From contig JAECRA010000009.1 of assembly GCA_015999985.1 (NCBI GenBank), positions 1-64,000 on the forward strand: a stretch of DNA of 64,000 nt, read 5' to 3'. The number at the start of each line of letters is the position of its first letter. Positions within the stretch are counted from its first letter, which is position 1. Positions 47,012 through 56,579 of the stretch are shown here, piece by piece. Made by a program: the position numbers and the translations under genes. Under the pieces are notes generated by a model that saw only the letters and a list, made by a program, of their open reading frames with translations, was not told the origin of the DNA and ran no database searches. Origin of the DNA: Comamonadaceae bacterium. GTDB taxonomy: Bacteria > Pseudomonadota > Gammaproteobacteria > Burkholderiales > Burkholderiaceae_C.

Positions 47012-47787
47012 GCCGTGGCTCCCTCCAACTGTTCGTTGGTAAATGTCTTTCCGGTGCCGAAGTAAGCTTCTTGCACTCTCGGGTCAGCTCTGACAGCGTT
47101 GGGCTCCCCTTCTGCAATGAGCTTGCCGCGTGCGAGGACAATCATCCGGTCCGCGTATCCGAACACGACGTCCATGCTGTGCTCTGTAAACAGCGCGCCG
47201 ATCCGCCGTTCAATCACCAGGCGCTTGGTCAACGCGATCAGTTCGCTGCGCTCCTTGGGTGCCATCCCGGCCGTTGGCTCGTCCATCAACAGCAGCTTGG
47301 GCTGATTGGAAAGAGCCACAGCCAACTCCACCCTTTTGACATCTCCATAGGCCAACACGCTGCAAGGCCTGTCCGCATGCTCATGCATACCTACCTGCTG
47401 CAACAGCGAAAGAGCGTCCTGCTGATGAGAATGCGACATCGCTTGCCACGCAGCAAACACGCCAGAGCGGTATGAGTGAAGGGCCAGCTGCACGTTTTCC
47501 AGCACAGTCATTGAACCGAACGTCGCTGCGATCTGAAAGGTGCGCCCAACGCCGTGTTTCCAGACCTGTCTGGGAGATTTACCCACGACATCCACACCAT
47601 CCAATATGACCTGGCCACTGTCAGGCTTGAGCTGACCGTTGAGCATGTTGAAGCAGGTGGACTTTCCTGCTCCGTTGGGACCGATCAAGGCAAGCAGTTC
47701 ACCTGCCTGCACATCAAAGGACACATCGCTCACCGCAGCCACCCCGGCAAAGCGCTTACTTATATGGCGTACTGAGAGCAAGCTCAT
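47008..47787 (-). CDS. livG: Branched-chain amino acid type ABC transporter ATP-binding protein (LivG)
   Basis: MSLLSVRHISKRFAGVAAVSDVSFDVQAGELLALIGPNGAGKSTCFNMLNGQLKPDSG. Start at 47787; the upstream part of track ORF 47008..48951 is out-of-frame read-through of the permease gene. Confidence 0.9.
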   Translation of the reverse strand: MSLLSVRHISKRFAGVAAVSDVSFDVQAGELLALIGPNGAGKSTCFNMLNGQLKPDSGQVILDGVDVVGKSPRQVWKHGVGRTFQIAATFGSMTVLENVQLALHSYRSGVFAAWQAMSHSHQQDALSLLQQVGMHEHADRPCSVLAYGDVKRVELAVALSNQPKLLLMDEPTAGMAPKERSELIALTKRLVIERRIGALFTEHSMDVVFGYADRMIVLARGKLIAEGEPNAVRADPRVQEAYFGTGKTFTNEQLEGATA

Positions 47788-49727
47788 ACCTTGGCCTCCA
47801 TGGCGGGGACCGCATTCGCGACACTCATTTGCCGCGATCGGCGAGACGATTTCAACGAAGCGACCATGGCCTGAAGTGAGCCGACAATCCCGGCCGGGAA
47901 CACAATGACCAAGGTCAAAATAATCAACCCGAGCAGCGCACGCCAATAGTCCGTACTGCGAGCCACAGTGTCTTGCAGCCAGACAAACACGGTCGCACCC
48001 ACGATGGGCCCAGCGATGGTTTGAACGCCGCCGAGCAGCACCATGACCAAGCCGTCGATGGACTTCGCCACGTGAATGGCCTCGGGTGAGATGCTGCCTT
48101 TGGCAAAGGCAAATAGTGAACCAGCCAAACCACCGAATGCACCTGCAAGCACAAAGGCGGCCCACTGCACGCGCTTGCAATCGATGCCGATCGCTCCCGC
48201 CCGCAGCTCCGAGTCCCGCACCGCTCGCATGGCAAAGCCAAACGGAGAGAACAAGGCCCGGCGCATGTACCAAAGTCCAACCAGGACAAGCACGAGCGAG
48301 AAGTAGTAATACGCCGTGGTCGATCGCAGCCACTCCGGTGGCCGAAGACCAATCAAGCCATTGCTTCCGCCCGTCACGGCATCCCATTGGTAGACGATGG
48401 CCCATACCAGTTGCCCGAACGCCAGTGTCAGCATGGCCAGATAGACGCCAGATAGGCGAACACTGAACCAACCGAAAACAGCGGCCCCGACCGCCGCACC
48501 CAGGACACCCAAAGGTAGTGCGGTCATCATGTCCAGGCCTGCCGACTTCACGACTACCGCTGAGACGTAGGCGCTGAGTCCGAAATACGCTGCATGACCG
48601 AAAGAGTGCATGCCGCCCGGCCCCATGATGAAGTGCAGACTGGCCGCAAACAGTACGGCGATCAGCACGTCGACGCCCAAGACCATCAGGTACGGAAAAC
48701 TGCGTTCCAACACAGGCAGCGCCAGCAAGACCACCGCTGCAAGAATGGCCACATGACGCGTGCGATCCGAGGCGGGACGCAAGACCGGTTCCTGAGCGAC
48801 GGCCGCTGAGTTGGTACTGCTCGGACGTCCCAGCAATCCAAAGGGGCGGAACACCAAAACAACCGCCATCACGACGAACTCCACAACCAGAGTGAACTTG
48901 AACACTGGCAGTGCGATACCGAACACAGTGATCGTGCCAAGCGCAATGCACAGTGCCTTCAGCTCGCAGATGATCAGCGCCGCAATGAATGCACCAGGAA
49001 TGGACCCCATGCCACCAACGACCACCACAGCAAACGCCGTACCGATGGAGTCCATATCAAGCGCCAGGTTGGCGGGCATGCGCGGACCTTGCAAAGCGCC
49101 GCCAAGGCCAGCCAACAAGCACCCCAGCGCGAACACTGCGGTGAACAGGCGCCCCTGGTTAACGCCGAGTGCGCCCACCATCTCGCGATCCTGCGTGGCG
49201 GCTCGCACGAGCACGCCCCAACGAGTGCGTTTGAACAGGAGCCATAGCGCACCCAATAGCAACGGACCCAGTACGATCATGACGATGTCGTAGGACGGAA
49301 AGAGCGTCCCGAGAATGGAGACGGATCCTTCCAGACCTGCAGCTCGCGGAGCGAACAGCTCGTCCGCCCCCCAAAGCCACAGCGTGGCGTCCTTCATGAT
49401 GAGCACGATAGCGAACGTGGCCAGCAGCTGGAACAGTTCCGGAGCGCTGTAGATTCGGCGCAGTACGGTCAACTCGACCGCCGCACCCAGAAGACCCACC
49501 AGTAGTGCTGCCAGGAGGGTACTCACCCAGAAGCCCAACGCACCACCTCCTATGGCGGTCACCAGGCTATAAGCCAGATAGATACCCACCATGAAGAACG
49601 AGCCATGTGCGAAGTTCACGATACGGGTGACACCAAAGATCAGTGACAGTCCCGACGCGATGAGAAACACCACTGATGCATCCGCCAGCCCATTGATCAG
49701 CTGGGGAATTAGGCTTTGCAAAGTCAT
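47784..49727 (-). CDS. Fused LivH-LivM type ABC transporter permease
   Basis: 647 aa: LivH-like half (LIFGVTRIVNFAHGSFFMVGIYLAY, PGAFIAALIICELKALC) followed by LivM-like half (GPGGMHSFGHAAYFGLSAYVSA, RDSELRAGAIGID). Confidence 0.9.
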   Translation of the reverse strand: MTLQSLIPQLINGLADASVVFLIASGLSLIFGVTRIVNFAHGSFFMVGIYLAYSLVTAIGGGALGFWVSTLLAALLVGLLGAAVELTVLRRIYSAPELFQLLATFAIVLIMKDATLWLWGADELFAPRAAGLEGSVSILGTLFPSYDIVMIVLGPLLLGALWLLFKRTRWGVLVRAATQDREMVGALGVNQGRLFTAVFALGCLLAGLGGALQGPRMPANLALDMDSIGTAFAVVVVGGMGSIPGAFIAALIICELKALCIALGTITVFGIALPVFKFTLVVEFVVMAVVLVFRPFGLLGRPSSTNSAAVAQEPVLRPASDRTRHVAILAAVVLLALPVLERSFPYLMVLGVDVLIAVLFAASLHFIMGPGGMHSFGHAAYFGLSAYVSAVVVKSAGLDMMTALPLGVLGAAVGAAVFGWFSVRLSGVYLAMLTLAFGQLVWAIVYQWDAVTGGSNGLIGLRPPEWLRSTTAYYYFSLVLVLVGLWYMRRALFSPFGFAMRAVRDSELRAGAIGIDCKRVQWAAFVLAGAFGGLAGSLFAFAKGSISPEAIHVAKSIDGLVMVLLGGVQTIAGPIVGATVFVWLQDTVARSTDYWRALLGLIILTLVIVFPAGIVGSLQAMVASLKSSRRSRQMSVANAVPAMEAKV

Positions 49728-49735
49728 GGTTCAGC

Positions 49736-50935
49736 CTATTTCAGTGGTCGCAGCTTTGAAACTTCGCCGTCAGACGGCACGACCGTCGCGCCGTCCACAT
49801 AGCGGTAGTCCACCATGTAGCCTTTACCGTCCTTGACTGCCACTTTTCCGAGATAAGCACCCATGGTCGACTGGTTGTCCTGAGGACGAAAAACGACCGA
49901 CCCCATAGGCGTTGGGACCTGCAGTCCCTTGAAGGCGCCGACGAGCGCTTCCGGTTCAGGCGAGCCGGCTTTGCGGAGACCTTGCGCGAGCGAGTGCAGC
50001 GTCGAGTAACCGACTAGCGAGCCCAACCTCGGATGGTCGTTGAACTTCTTCCTGTACGCCTCAACGAACTTCTTATTCTCTGGTGTGTCGATGGAATACC
50101 ACGGGTAGCCTGTCACGATCCATCCTTTAGGCGCCTCCGCGCCGAGCGGATCCAGATACTCCGGGCGTCCGGTCAACATGGAATAGACCTGGACCGACTC
50201 GAACAGCTTCCGACTGTTGCCCTCTCGAACAAAGCGCCCCAAGTCAGCACCAAAGAGAACGTTGAAGATGGCGTCTGGCTTGGCATCAAGCAGCGCCTGG
50301 GCAATAGCCCCCGCATCAACCTTGCCGAGCGGTGGGGCCTGCTCTGCAACGAATTCCACGTCCGGCTGCTTACTCTTCAAAAGCTTTTTGAAGGTCGCCG
50401 CAGCCGACTGTCCGAGTTCGTAATTGGGGTAGACGAGCGCCCAGCGCTTCTTGTTGTGCTTGGCGGCTTCATCAGCCAGCATGGCTACCGACATGTAGGT
50501 GGACGGGCCCAGTCTGTGAACGTAGCGATTGCCTTCGGACCAGATAACCCGGTCAGTGCCAGGTTCTCCGAAAAGGTAGAACACCTGGCGGTTCTTGGCG
50601 AAGTCCGCCAGCGCAACAGCCACATTGGAAAGAAAGCCTCCAAAGTACAGGCGAACTCCTTCACGCGAGTACAACTCCTCTGCCACACGCACAGCGTCTC
50701 CGGGGTTTCCGTTGTCGTCGCGCGAGATGACTTCCAGCTTGCGACCAAGGACCCCACCGCTTGCATTGATCTCGTCCTGAGCCATTTGCCAACCACGCTT
50801 GTAGTGGTCGAGATAGGACGGGGTCACCTTGTAGCTATTGACCTCGCCGATCTTGATAACGCCCTGCGCATGGCATGTTCCAGCCACCGCCACCACAAGT
50901 GCGGGCAACCAGCGCCGCAAGAACATTTGGCTCAT
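49736..50935 (-). CDS. Liv-type ABC transporter substrate-binding protein
   Basis: IKIGEVNSYKVTPSYLDHYKRGWQMAQDEINASGGVLGRKLEVISRDDNGNPGDAVRVAEELYSREGV; start 50935. Confidence 0.9.
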   Translation of the reverse strand: MSQMFLRRWLPALVVAVAGTCHAQGVIKIGEVNSYKVTPSYLDHYKRGWQMAQDEINASGGVLGRKLEVISRDDNGNPGDAVRVAEELYSREGVRLYFGGFLSNVAVALADFAKNRQVFYLFGEPGTDRVIWSEGNRYVHRLGPSTYMSVAMLADEAAKHNKKRWALVYPNYELGQSAAATFKKLLKSKQPDVEFVAEQAPPLGKVDAGAIAQALLDAKPDAIFNVLFGADLGRFVREGNSRKLFESVQVYSMLTGRPEYLDPLGAEAPKGWIVTGYPWYSIDTPENKKFVEAYRKKFNDHPRLGSLVGYSTLHSLAQGLRKAGSPEPEALVGAFKGLQVPTPMGSVVFRPQDNQSTMGAYLGKVAVKDGKGYMVDYRYVDGATVVPSDGEVSKLRPLK

Positions 50936-50974
50936 TTCAAGTCTCCTGATAGGCTTGTACACAAAACATCTTTT

Positions 50975-50982
50975 TGGATCCA
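50975..50982. promoter_or_regulatory. Candidate GntR operator core TGGATCCA (site 1)
   Basis: Palindrome between the substrate-binding gene start and site 2. Confidence 0.5.
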
Positions 50983-51078
50983 TAAACTGGATTTTTGCGT
51001 ATTCTATGTACGAGTTCAGGTACAAAATATCGGGTTTTCCCTAGAAAAAGGCCATTATTTCAATTTTTTTCGCCTTTA

Positions 51079-51107
51079 ATCTATTTCCTGGATCCAGAAA
51101 AATAGAT
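51079..51107. promoter_or_regulatory. Candidate GntR operator (site 2), extended palindrome
   Basis: ATCTATTTCCTGGATCCAGAAAAATAGAT, near-perfect 29-bp palindrome centred on TGGATCCA. Confidence 0.6.
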
Positions 51108-51692
51108 TCCGCTGCGCCTGCTGCATGGCGTAGCGCGCGCCTTGGGAGGCCCTACTGGATCGCGTAGTCACATCACCAGCCAAGCGACGTGTAAGCGCTT
51201 TGGAGCTCACCCCAGGCTTCGTTTGCAGGATGTTTGCGCACGCCTCAACAAGCCTTTAGTTGTGGGCGGGAAGATCGCTGGGGTTGCGGGTATGGAGATC
51301 TGTGAGCGCGTCTTCGAACTGGAGAGCGTGCAGCCGTATTTCCCAGACGCGTGTTCACGCTAGCTTGAACGCAACGGAATGGCGATCTAGCAGACACCCC
51401 TGTTCGGCTCGGGAGTTGGATCCCGCCGCTTGCCAGGGCGGTGAATCTGAATATTCACGGCACCGCGTGCCGCAAGCCCGGAGGAAACTTGAAAAGGCTT
51501 CTCCCTGATCAATCCGCCAGGCCTGCGGTAAGCGCTTCTCTGGAAGTCATCGCACGGATCGAAGCACCCGATCAAAAGCTGATCAAGTGCCGATCAAGTT
51601 CCGCGCGTCTTTCGGTGCGCAACGAGATGCTCAGTGCAGCGGCACGCCTGGATCGTTACTGGCGTTCGCCACAGATGGCATTGAAAACCTTG

Positions 51693-52421
51693 TTATGGAA
51701 TCTGTGATTGGTTCTCCATCCAAGTGGCCACGAACTCCCCAGACTCATCCACGTGGGCCGCCATAGCCCTCCGTGCAGCTATTTCGTCATGCGCTTCCAG
51801 CGCCGAGAGGATGGTCTCATGATGTGCAATGTTCCGCTCCATTCGGTGCTTGTACATGCCCAATGCGGATGATGCGATCGTGCCGCGCGAGGAACCCAGC
51901 TGAAGGTCCGCGATGATCTTTCCCAGAAACGCGTTGCACGAAGCTTGGAAAATAATCGCATGGAACTCGCTGTTTGAAGACACCCACTCCTGCCTCGCAG
52001 CTTGATAGCCAGCGCTTTCAGTATGGCCAGTGGGGTTCTCCGCTCGCAAGCGGCTCAACTCGGTGACCGCTTGCACGAACCTCGTGTGGATCTTGCGAAG
52101 CTCAACGAGCTGTTGATCTGTAATCCACTGAGCGGCCAGTTGAGCTGCCAGTCCCTCAACCTCAGAGCGAACCCGATAGATGTCCCTGACATCTTTGGAA
52201 CTCTGAGATTTGACGACTGCACCCGTCTGGCTCTGATCCACGATTCCGCGGGCGGCTAGCTGAGATAGCGCTTGCCGTATCGGCGTACGGCTTACCTGGA
52301 AAGTATTGGCAAGGGCAACCTGCTTCAGCTTCTCGCCAGGACGATACTCACCCGTCACGATTTTTTGTTGAATTTGGTCCACAAGTTGATTGACCAGCTT
52401 CTCGTCGGTTGAAAGTGCCAT
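51693..52421 (-). CDS. GntR-family (FCD-type) transcriptional regulator
   Basis: TGEYRPGEKLKQVALANTFQVSRTPIRQALSQLAARGIV N-terminal HTH and helical FCD-like C-terminus. Confidence 0.92.
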   Translation of the reverse strand: MALSTDEKLVNQLVDQIQQKIVTGEYRPGEKLKQVALANTFQVSRTPIRQALSQLAARGIVDQSQTGAVVKSQSSKDVRDIYRVRSEVEGLAAQLAAQWITDQQLVELRKIHTRFVQAVTELSRLRAENPTGHTESAGYQAARQEWVSSNSEFHAIIFQASCNAFLGKIIADLQLGSSRGTIASSALGMYKHRMERNIAHHETILSALEAHDEIAARRAMAAHVDESGEFVATWMENQSQIP

Positions 52422-52468
52422 TTGGGTTCTGGATTGGTTTGAGTTATTCCCCCCATTCTATTCAGACG

Positions 52469-52476
52469 TGGATCCA
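52469..52476. promoter_or_regulatory. Candidate GntR operator core TGGATCCA (site 3, autoregulation)
   Basis: Same 8-bp palindrome 48 bp upstream of the gntR start codon. Confidence 0.5.
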
Positions 52477-52712
52477 GGATCGTCCATTTGGTCTCCCGCT
52501 AAAAAGAAAATGTATTGAAATTAAACCCTGTCACTGTGAAGAGATCACAAACTTCCTCATCCCGCATAGCGCCCGCCCCCACGCCGCGGCGGAAAACCGG
52601 ACGTCGGATTTGAAGCGCTAGCGAGCCTTCTCTTCCGAATCCAGAAGCCAGGAAGAAGCAACGAATATTGGCTAAAGTTTTCATTTCAGCCCATCCTCCT
52701 GCACCACGTCGC

Positions 52713-53459
52713 TTAAGCCAAGGCGCGCCATGCCAGCCGCAGACCAGGCGTCAAGAGCGCCAATCCAGAAAGCAGCAGGAATCCAAAAATGATCTTTTGA
52801 AAGTGGACGTCCGCCACCTTCAGGCTGGCACGAAATCCAGCCCAGGACGACAGCATGATGACCGGAGCAAGCCACAGAAAAAGTTTCATCATCTCAGCGT
52901 CTATCAATCCCTGCCAGATGTAGAAAATGAGTACCTGAACCTGCACAAACATGAAGAAGGGCTGGTAGGTTGCACGCTGGGTCAGGATGTCCCAGCCCCG
53001 CATGGAGCACCACAGAATCATGGGTGGACCGGCCAGCCCGCAAGCGCCGCCCAACACACCAGCCACCGCACCCACACCACCATCCGCAGCACGGGAGGCG
53101 TCATGAGCCTTCGGCAAGCGCAGTGAGCAGAGCATCACTGAGCAATAGATGACCAGCCCCATTCCGATGAGAAGGCGAAAAACGGTCATATCCAGCGCCT
53201 GCAGCAGAAGTGTCCCAAGCGGAACGCCGACGAGACTGCCCAGGGCAAATGGGCGCACGCGTGACACATTGATATGCCTGCGCACACCCAGGATGGAGAT
53301 GCACTGACCGATGAGCGACCCCATGACCACCAGGGGCACGACCTTTTGCGGAGCCAGTATCCAGGCCCACATGGAGGTCGCGATCAAGCCAAATGCGAAG
53401 CCGGAAAGCCCCTGAATAAACCCCGAGACCGCACCGATCAAGAGGATTTGCATCAACAC
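52713..53459 (-). CDS. TauE/SafE-family sulfite exporter-like membrane protein
   Basis: GAVSGFIQGLSGFAFGLIATSMWAW, PLVVMGSLIGQ, GACGLAGPPMILWCSMRGWD. Confidence 0.87.
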   Translation of the reverse strand: MLMQILLIGAVSGFIQGLSGFAFGLIATSMWAWILAPQKVVPLVVMGSLIGQCISILGVRRHINVSRVRPFALGSLVGVPLGTLLLQALDMTVFRLLIGMGLVIYCSVMLCSLRLPKAHDASRAADGGVGAVAGVLGGACGLAGPPMILWCSMRGWDILTQRATYQPFFMFVQVQVLIFYIWQGLIDAEMMKLFLWLAPVIMLSSWAGFRASLKVADVHFQKIIFGFLLLSGLALLTPGLRLAWRALA

Positions 53460-53477
53460 GGCAGGCGGCCCTCGGGG

Positions 53478-55025
53478 TCAGTAAGTGGAAGGCCAGGTCT
53501 GCATCAAATGCTTGCCCACACCACCGGTCAGTCGAAGCCGGTGCACTTGCAAGGTTCTGATCAGATAGTCACGCGTCTGATGCGGAAGGATCACGTTCTG
53601 AACCGCATAGATGGAGGCGATGTCGTAAACATTATTGCCCTTTTCCATTTCGGCCAGCCTTTCTTCATAGCCTTCGTCGCCGGGACTCAAGCCATGAACA
53701 ATGTTGACGGCAAAGCTGGGCGTCATGAAACTCACCTCGGCCGTAGGCCATGCCGCGACCTCATCGGAATTGCGTCCGCCGCCCATGTTCAGATAGGCTT
53801 GGCCATAGCTTTTTCGCAAGATGATGGAAATCTTGGGGACGGTGACCAACTGCAGCGCAGTCATGAAGTTCATGATCTTTCCAGGCGCGCGCTTTCTTTC
53901 TGCGTCCACACCGATCATGAAACCGGGCGTGTCGACCAGCATCACCAGCGGTATGTTGAAAGAGTCGCACATCACAATGAAGCTCGTGATTTTTTCGCAG
54001 GCATCTGTATCCAGCGCGCCGCCCTTGTGCAGAGGGTTGTTGGCTATGACCCCCACCGTGTGCCCGTCCAGGCGAGCAAGTGCGGTCACAGCCACTTTGC
54101 CAAAACGCGGCTTCATCTCGAAGACACTGTCCTTGTCAAAAATGGTCTTCACTACTTTGCGCACGTCATAGACCTGCGTGCGGCTGATGGGCACGAGATC
54201 GAGAATCTTGCTCATGTCGCCGCCCGCACCCTCGCGCACGGCAGCCACCGGGGGGGCCTCATTGTGGTGGCCTGGCATGTAGGCCAGATAGCGCTTGATA
54301 GCTTCAAGGGCTTCGTCATCTGTATCGACCACCATGTCGACCAGGCCGGTCACATCGGAGTGCAGCTTCCAGCCTCCGATTTCCTCTGGGTCGATCTGCT
54401 CCTTGACGGCCATGGAAACCAGCCGCGGGCTCGAGACCGCCATGATGGCGCCCTTGCGCATGACGCTGAAATCGCAAAAGCCCGTGTACCAGGTCGAAGA
54501 CCCATAGCAGAAACCGAGCACGGCACCCGCCCATGGGGTCTCGCGCATCCGCATGTACTGCGTGGGGTCGTTACCCAGCATGGTGCCCATTCCCCTGGCA
54601 CCCATGGTGTCGGGCATGCGTGCACCTGAGGACTCTCCCAGAAATATCAAGGGAATGCCACGCGAGGTGGCGGTGCGTTTCATCTGGCTGATCTTCTTGG
54701 AATTGGTGGAGCTGCTGGAGGCTCCCATCACCGTGAAGTCATTTGAAACCACAGCCACGTCCCGCTCCGCGATACGTGCGTAGCCCACCACCTTTCCATC
54801 TCCAGCGGATCGGTCTCGCATGCTTTCGACGACGGAGGTCGCAAACAGACCCGATTCCATGAAGCTTCCGGGGTCCACGAGCTTTTCGATACGCTCTCGG
54901 GCGTTCAAGACGCCTGAAGCTTTGCGAGCGGCCAGTTTGTCCTCACCCCCCATGCCGAGCGCCTGGACCTCGCGCCGTTCAAATTCTGCTTGCAGCTCCT
55001 CTGCCGTACTTGTCTTCTGGTTCAA
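53478..55025 (-). CDS. Biotin-dependent acyl-CoA carboxylase carboxyltransferase subunit (copy 1)
   Basis: 515 aa: ARERIEKLVDPGSFMESGLFA, LGESSGARMPDTMGARGMGTML, VDTPGFMIGVDAE, KISIILRKSYGQAYLNMGGG. Confidence 0.92.
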   Translation of the reverse strand: MNQKTSTAEELQAEFERREVQALGMGGEDKLAARKASGVLNARERIEKLVDPGSFMESGLFATSVVESMRDRSAGDGKVVGYARIAERDVAVVSNDFTVMGASSSSTNSKKISQMKRTATSRGIPLIFLGESSGARMPDTMGARGMGTMLGNDPTQYMRMRETPWAGAVLGFCYGSSTWYTGFCDFSVMRKGAIMAVSSPRLVSMAVKEQIDPEEIGGWKLHSDVTGLVDMVVDTDDEALEAIKRYLAYMPGHHNEAPPVAAVREGAGGDMSKILDLVPISRTQVYDVRKVVKTIFDKDSVFEMKPRFGKVAVTALARLDGHTVGVIANNPLHKGGALDTDACEKITSFIVMCDSFNIPLVMLVDTPGFMIGVDAERKRAPGKIMNFMTALQLVTVPKISIILRKSYGQAYLNMGGGRNSDEVAAWPTAEVSFMTPSFAVNIVHGLSPGDEGYEERLAEMEKGNNVYDIASIYAVQNVILPHQTRDYLIRTLQVHRLRLTGGVGKHLMQTWPSTY

Positions 55026-55122
55026 CTTCTCTCTCCTTATTTTTACTTGGGTCCGTCACTGCCGTGATTGGCAAGCCGTCTTCAGCGAACGGCGATGACG
55101 CTCTAAGGCTGGCAGTGGCGGC

Positions 55123-56571
55123 TTATGCAGGCATGGCTGGCACGTCCGGCAACGCAGCTTTCGCCGCCTCTGCTTGCGCACGCAACCTGGCTTTTCGATC
55201 AGGAATGAAGCTCTGCTCCACCCAACGGGTGGTGACAGCCCCCTCAATGAATGCCTTGTCTTGCATCACCTCTTGATGAAAGGCAATGGTGCTGGGAATG
55301 CCCTCAATGAGGAATGCGCCCAACGCCTCCCTCATGCGTTGAATGGCTTGACCGCGACTCTCGGCATGGACGATCAGCTTGCCCAGAAGCGAGTCGTAGT
55401 TTGAAGGCACCTCATAGCCGCTGTAGCAGTGCGAATCAAGACGAACGCCAACCCCTTCGGGTGGAACCCAACGAACAATCTGCCCAGGCTTTGGCAAGAA
55501 GTTCTTGTTGAAGTCTTCCGCGTTGATGCGGCATTCGATGGCATGGCCTTGCAAGCTCACGCTGTCTTGAGTGAAAGAGAGGGGACGCCCCTGCGCAATC
55601 TGGATTTGCTCGGCCACCAGATCAATGCCAGTCACCATCTCAGTGACTGGGTGCTCCACCTGGATACGCGTGTTCATCTCCAGAAAGTAGAAACGGCCGT
55701 CGGTCTCATCGAGGACAAATTCAACGGTTCCTGCGCCCGCGTATTGAACATTGCGCGCCAATTGCACGGCACATTGCCCCATCTCCTCTCGCATCGCCGC
55801 AGTGATCACGGGAGACGGAGACTCCTCTATCAGCTTCTGATGCCGGCGCTGGGTCGAGCATTCGCGCTCGCCCAGATGGACAACACGGCCGAACTGATCG
55901 CCCATGACCTGTATTTCGATGTGTCTGGCGAATTCGATGAATTTTTCGAGGTACAGCGTTCCATCACCGAAGGCCGCCTTGGCTTCATTGGCCGCAGACT
56001 CCATGGCCCCAGGAAGCTCGGACTCATCTCTGACAACGCGCATTCCGCGTCCACCGCCGCCCGCCGTTGCCTTCATCAGTACCGGATAGCCGATGCCGCG
56101 CGCCAGCTCCAGAGCCTGCTCCAGGTTTTCCAATGCACCGGAGCCGGGAACGCGCGGCACGCCCGCCGCTTCAGCCAGTTTGACGGCAGTGATCTTGTCG
56201 CCCATTTGCTCAATGGCCTCTGCCGAGGGACCGACAAAAATGATGCCAGCCTCTTTGCAGGCGCGGGCGAGCGCCGGGCGTTCCGACAGGAATCCATAGC
56301 CTGGATGAAGCGCATCACAGCCGCTTCTCTTGGCGGCATCGATGACGCGGTCAATACGCAGATAGCTCTCTGCCGAAGGCGCCGGTCCAATGACTTCAAC
56401 CGAGTCAGCCAACTTGGCTGCGAGCGAATCTCGATCAGCCTCGGAAACCCCTGCGACCGATTCGATCTGAAGTGCCTTGCAGGCGCGAATGATGCGAACC
56501 GCTATTTCGCCACGGTTGGCCACGAAGAGGCGTCCAATAACACGCTCGGAAGGTATCTGAGAAGGCAGCAT
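55123..56571 (-). CDS. Biotin carboxylase subunit
   Basis: LFVANRGEIAVRIIRACKALQIESVAGVSEADRDSLAAKLADSVEVIG, MKATAGGGGRGMRVV, FYFLEMNTRIQVEHPVTEMVTGIDLV. Start 56571. Confidence 0.95.
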   Translation of the reverse strand: MLPSQIPSERVIGRLFVANRGEIAVRIIRACKALQIESVAGVSEADRDSLAAKLADSVEVIGPAPSAESYLRIDRVIDAAKRSGCDALHPGYGFLSERPALARACKEAGIIFVGPSAEAIEQMGDKITAVKLAEAAGVPRVPGSGALENLEQALELARGIGYPVLMKATAGGGGRGMRVVRDESELPGAMESAANEAKAAFGDGTLYLEKFIEFARHIEIQVMGDQFGRVVHLGERECSTQRRHQKLIEESPSPVITAAMREEMGQCAVQLARNVQYAGAGTVEFVLDETDGRFYFLEMNTRIQVEHPVTEMVTGIDLVAEQIQIAQGRPLSFTQDSVSLQGHAIECRINAEDFNKNFLPKPGQIVRWVPPEGVGVRLDSHCYSGYEVPSNYDSLLGKLIVHAESRGQAIQRMREALGAFLIEGIPSTIAFHQEVMQDKAFIEGAVTTRWVEQSFIPDRKARLRAQAEAAKAALPDVPAMPA

Positions 56572-56579
56572 CGCGGGTT

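Noticed and set aside
47788-48951. N-terminal extension of the livG ORF (647 aa in the track)
   Set aside because: This part is out-of-frame read-through of the fused permease gene; livG starts at 47787, overlapping the permease stop.
53274-54629. 451-aa + strand ORF opposite the carboxyltransferase gene
   Set aside because: Shadow ORF caused by high GC; His/Arg-rich composition, no recognisable motif, and the opposite strand carries a complete, conserved carboxyltransferase.
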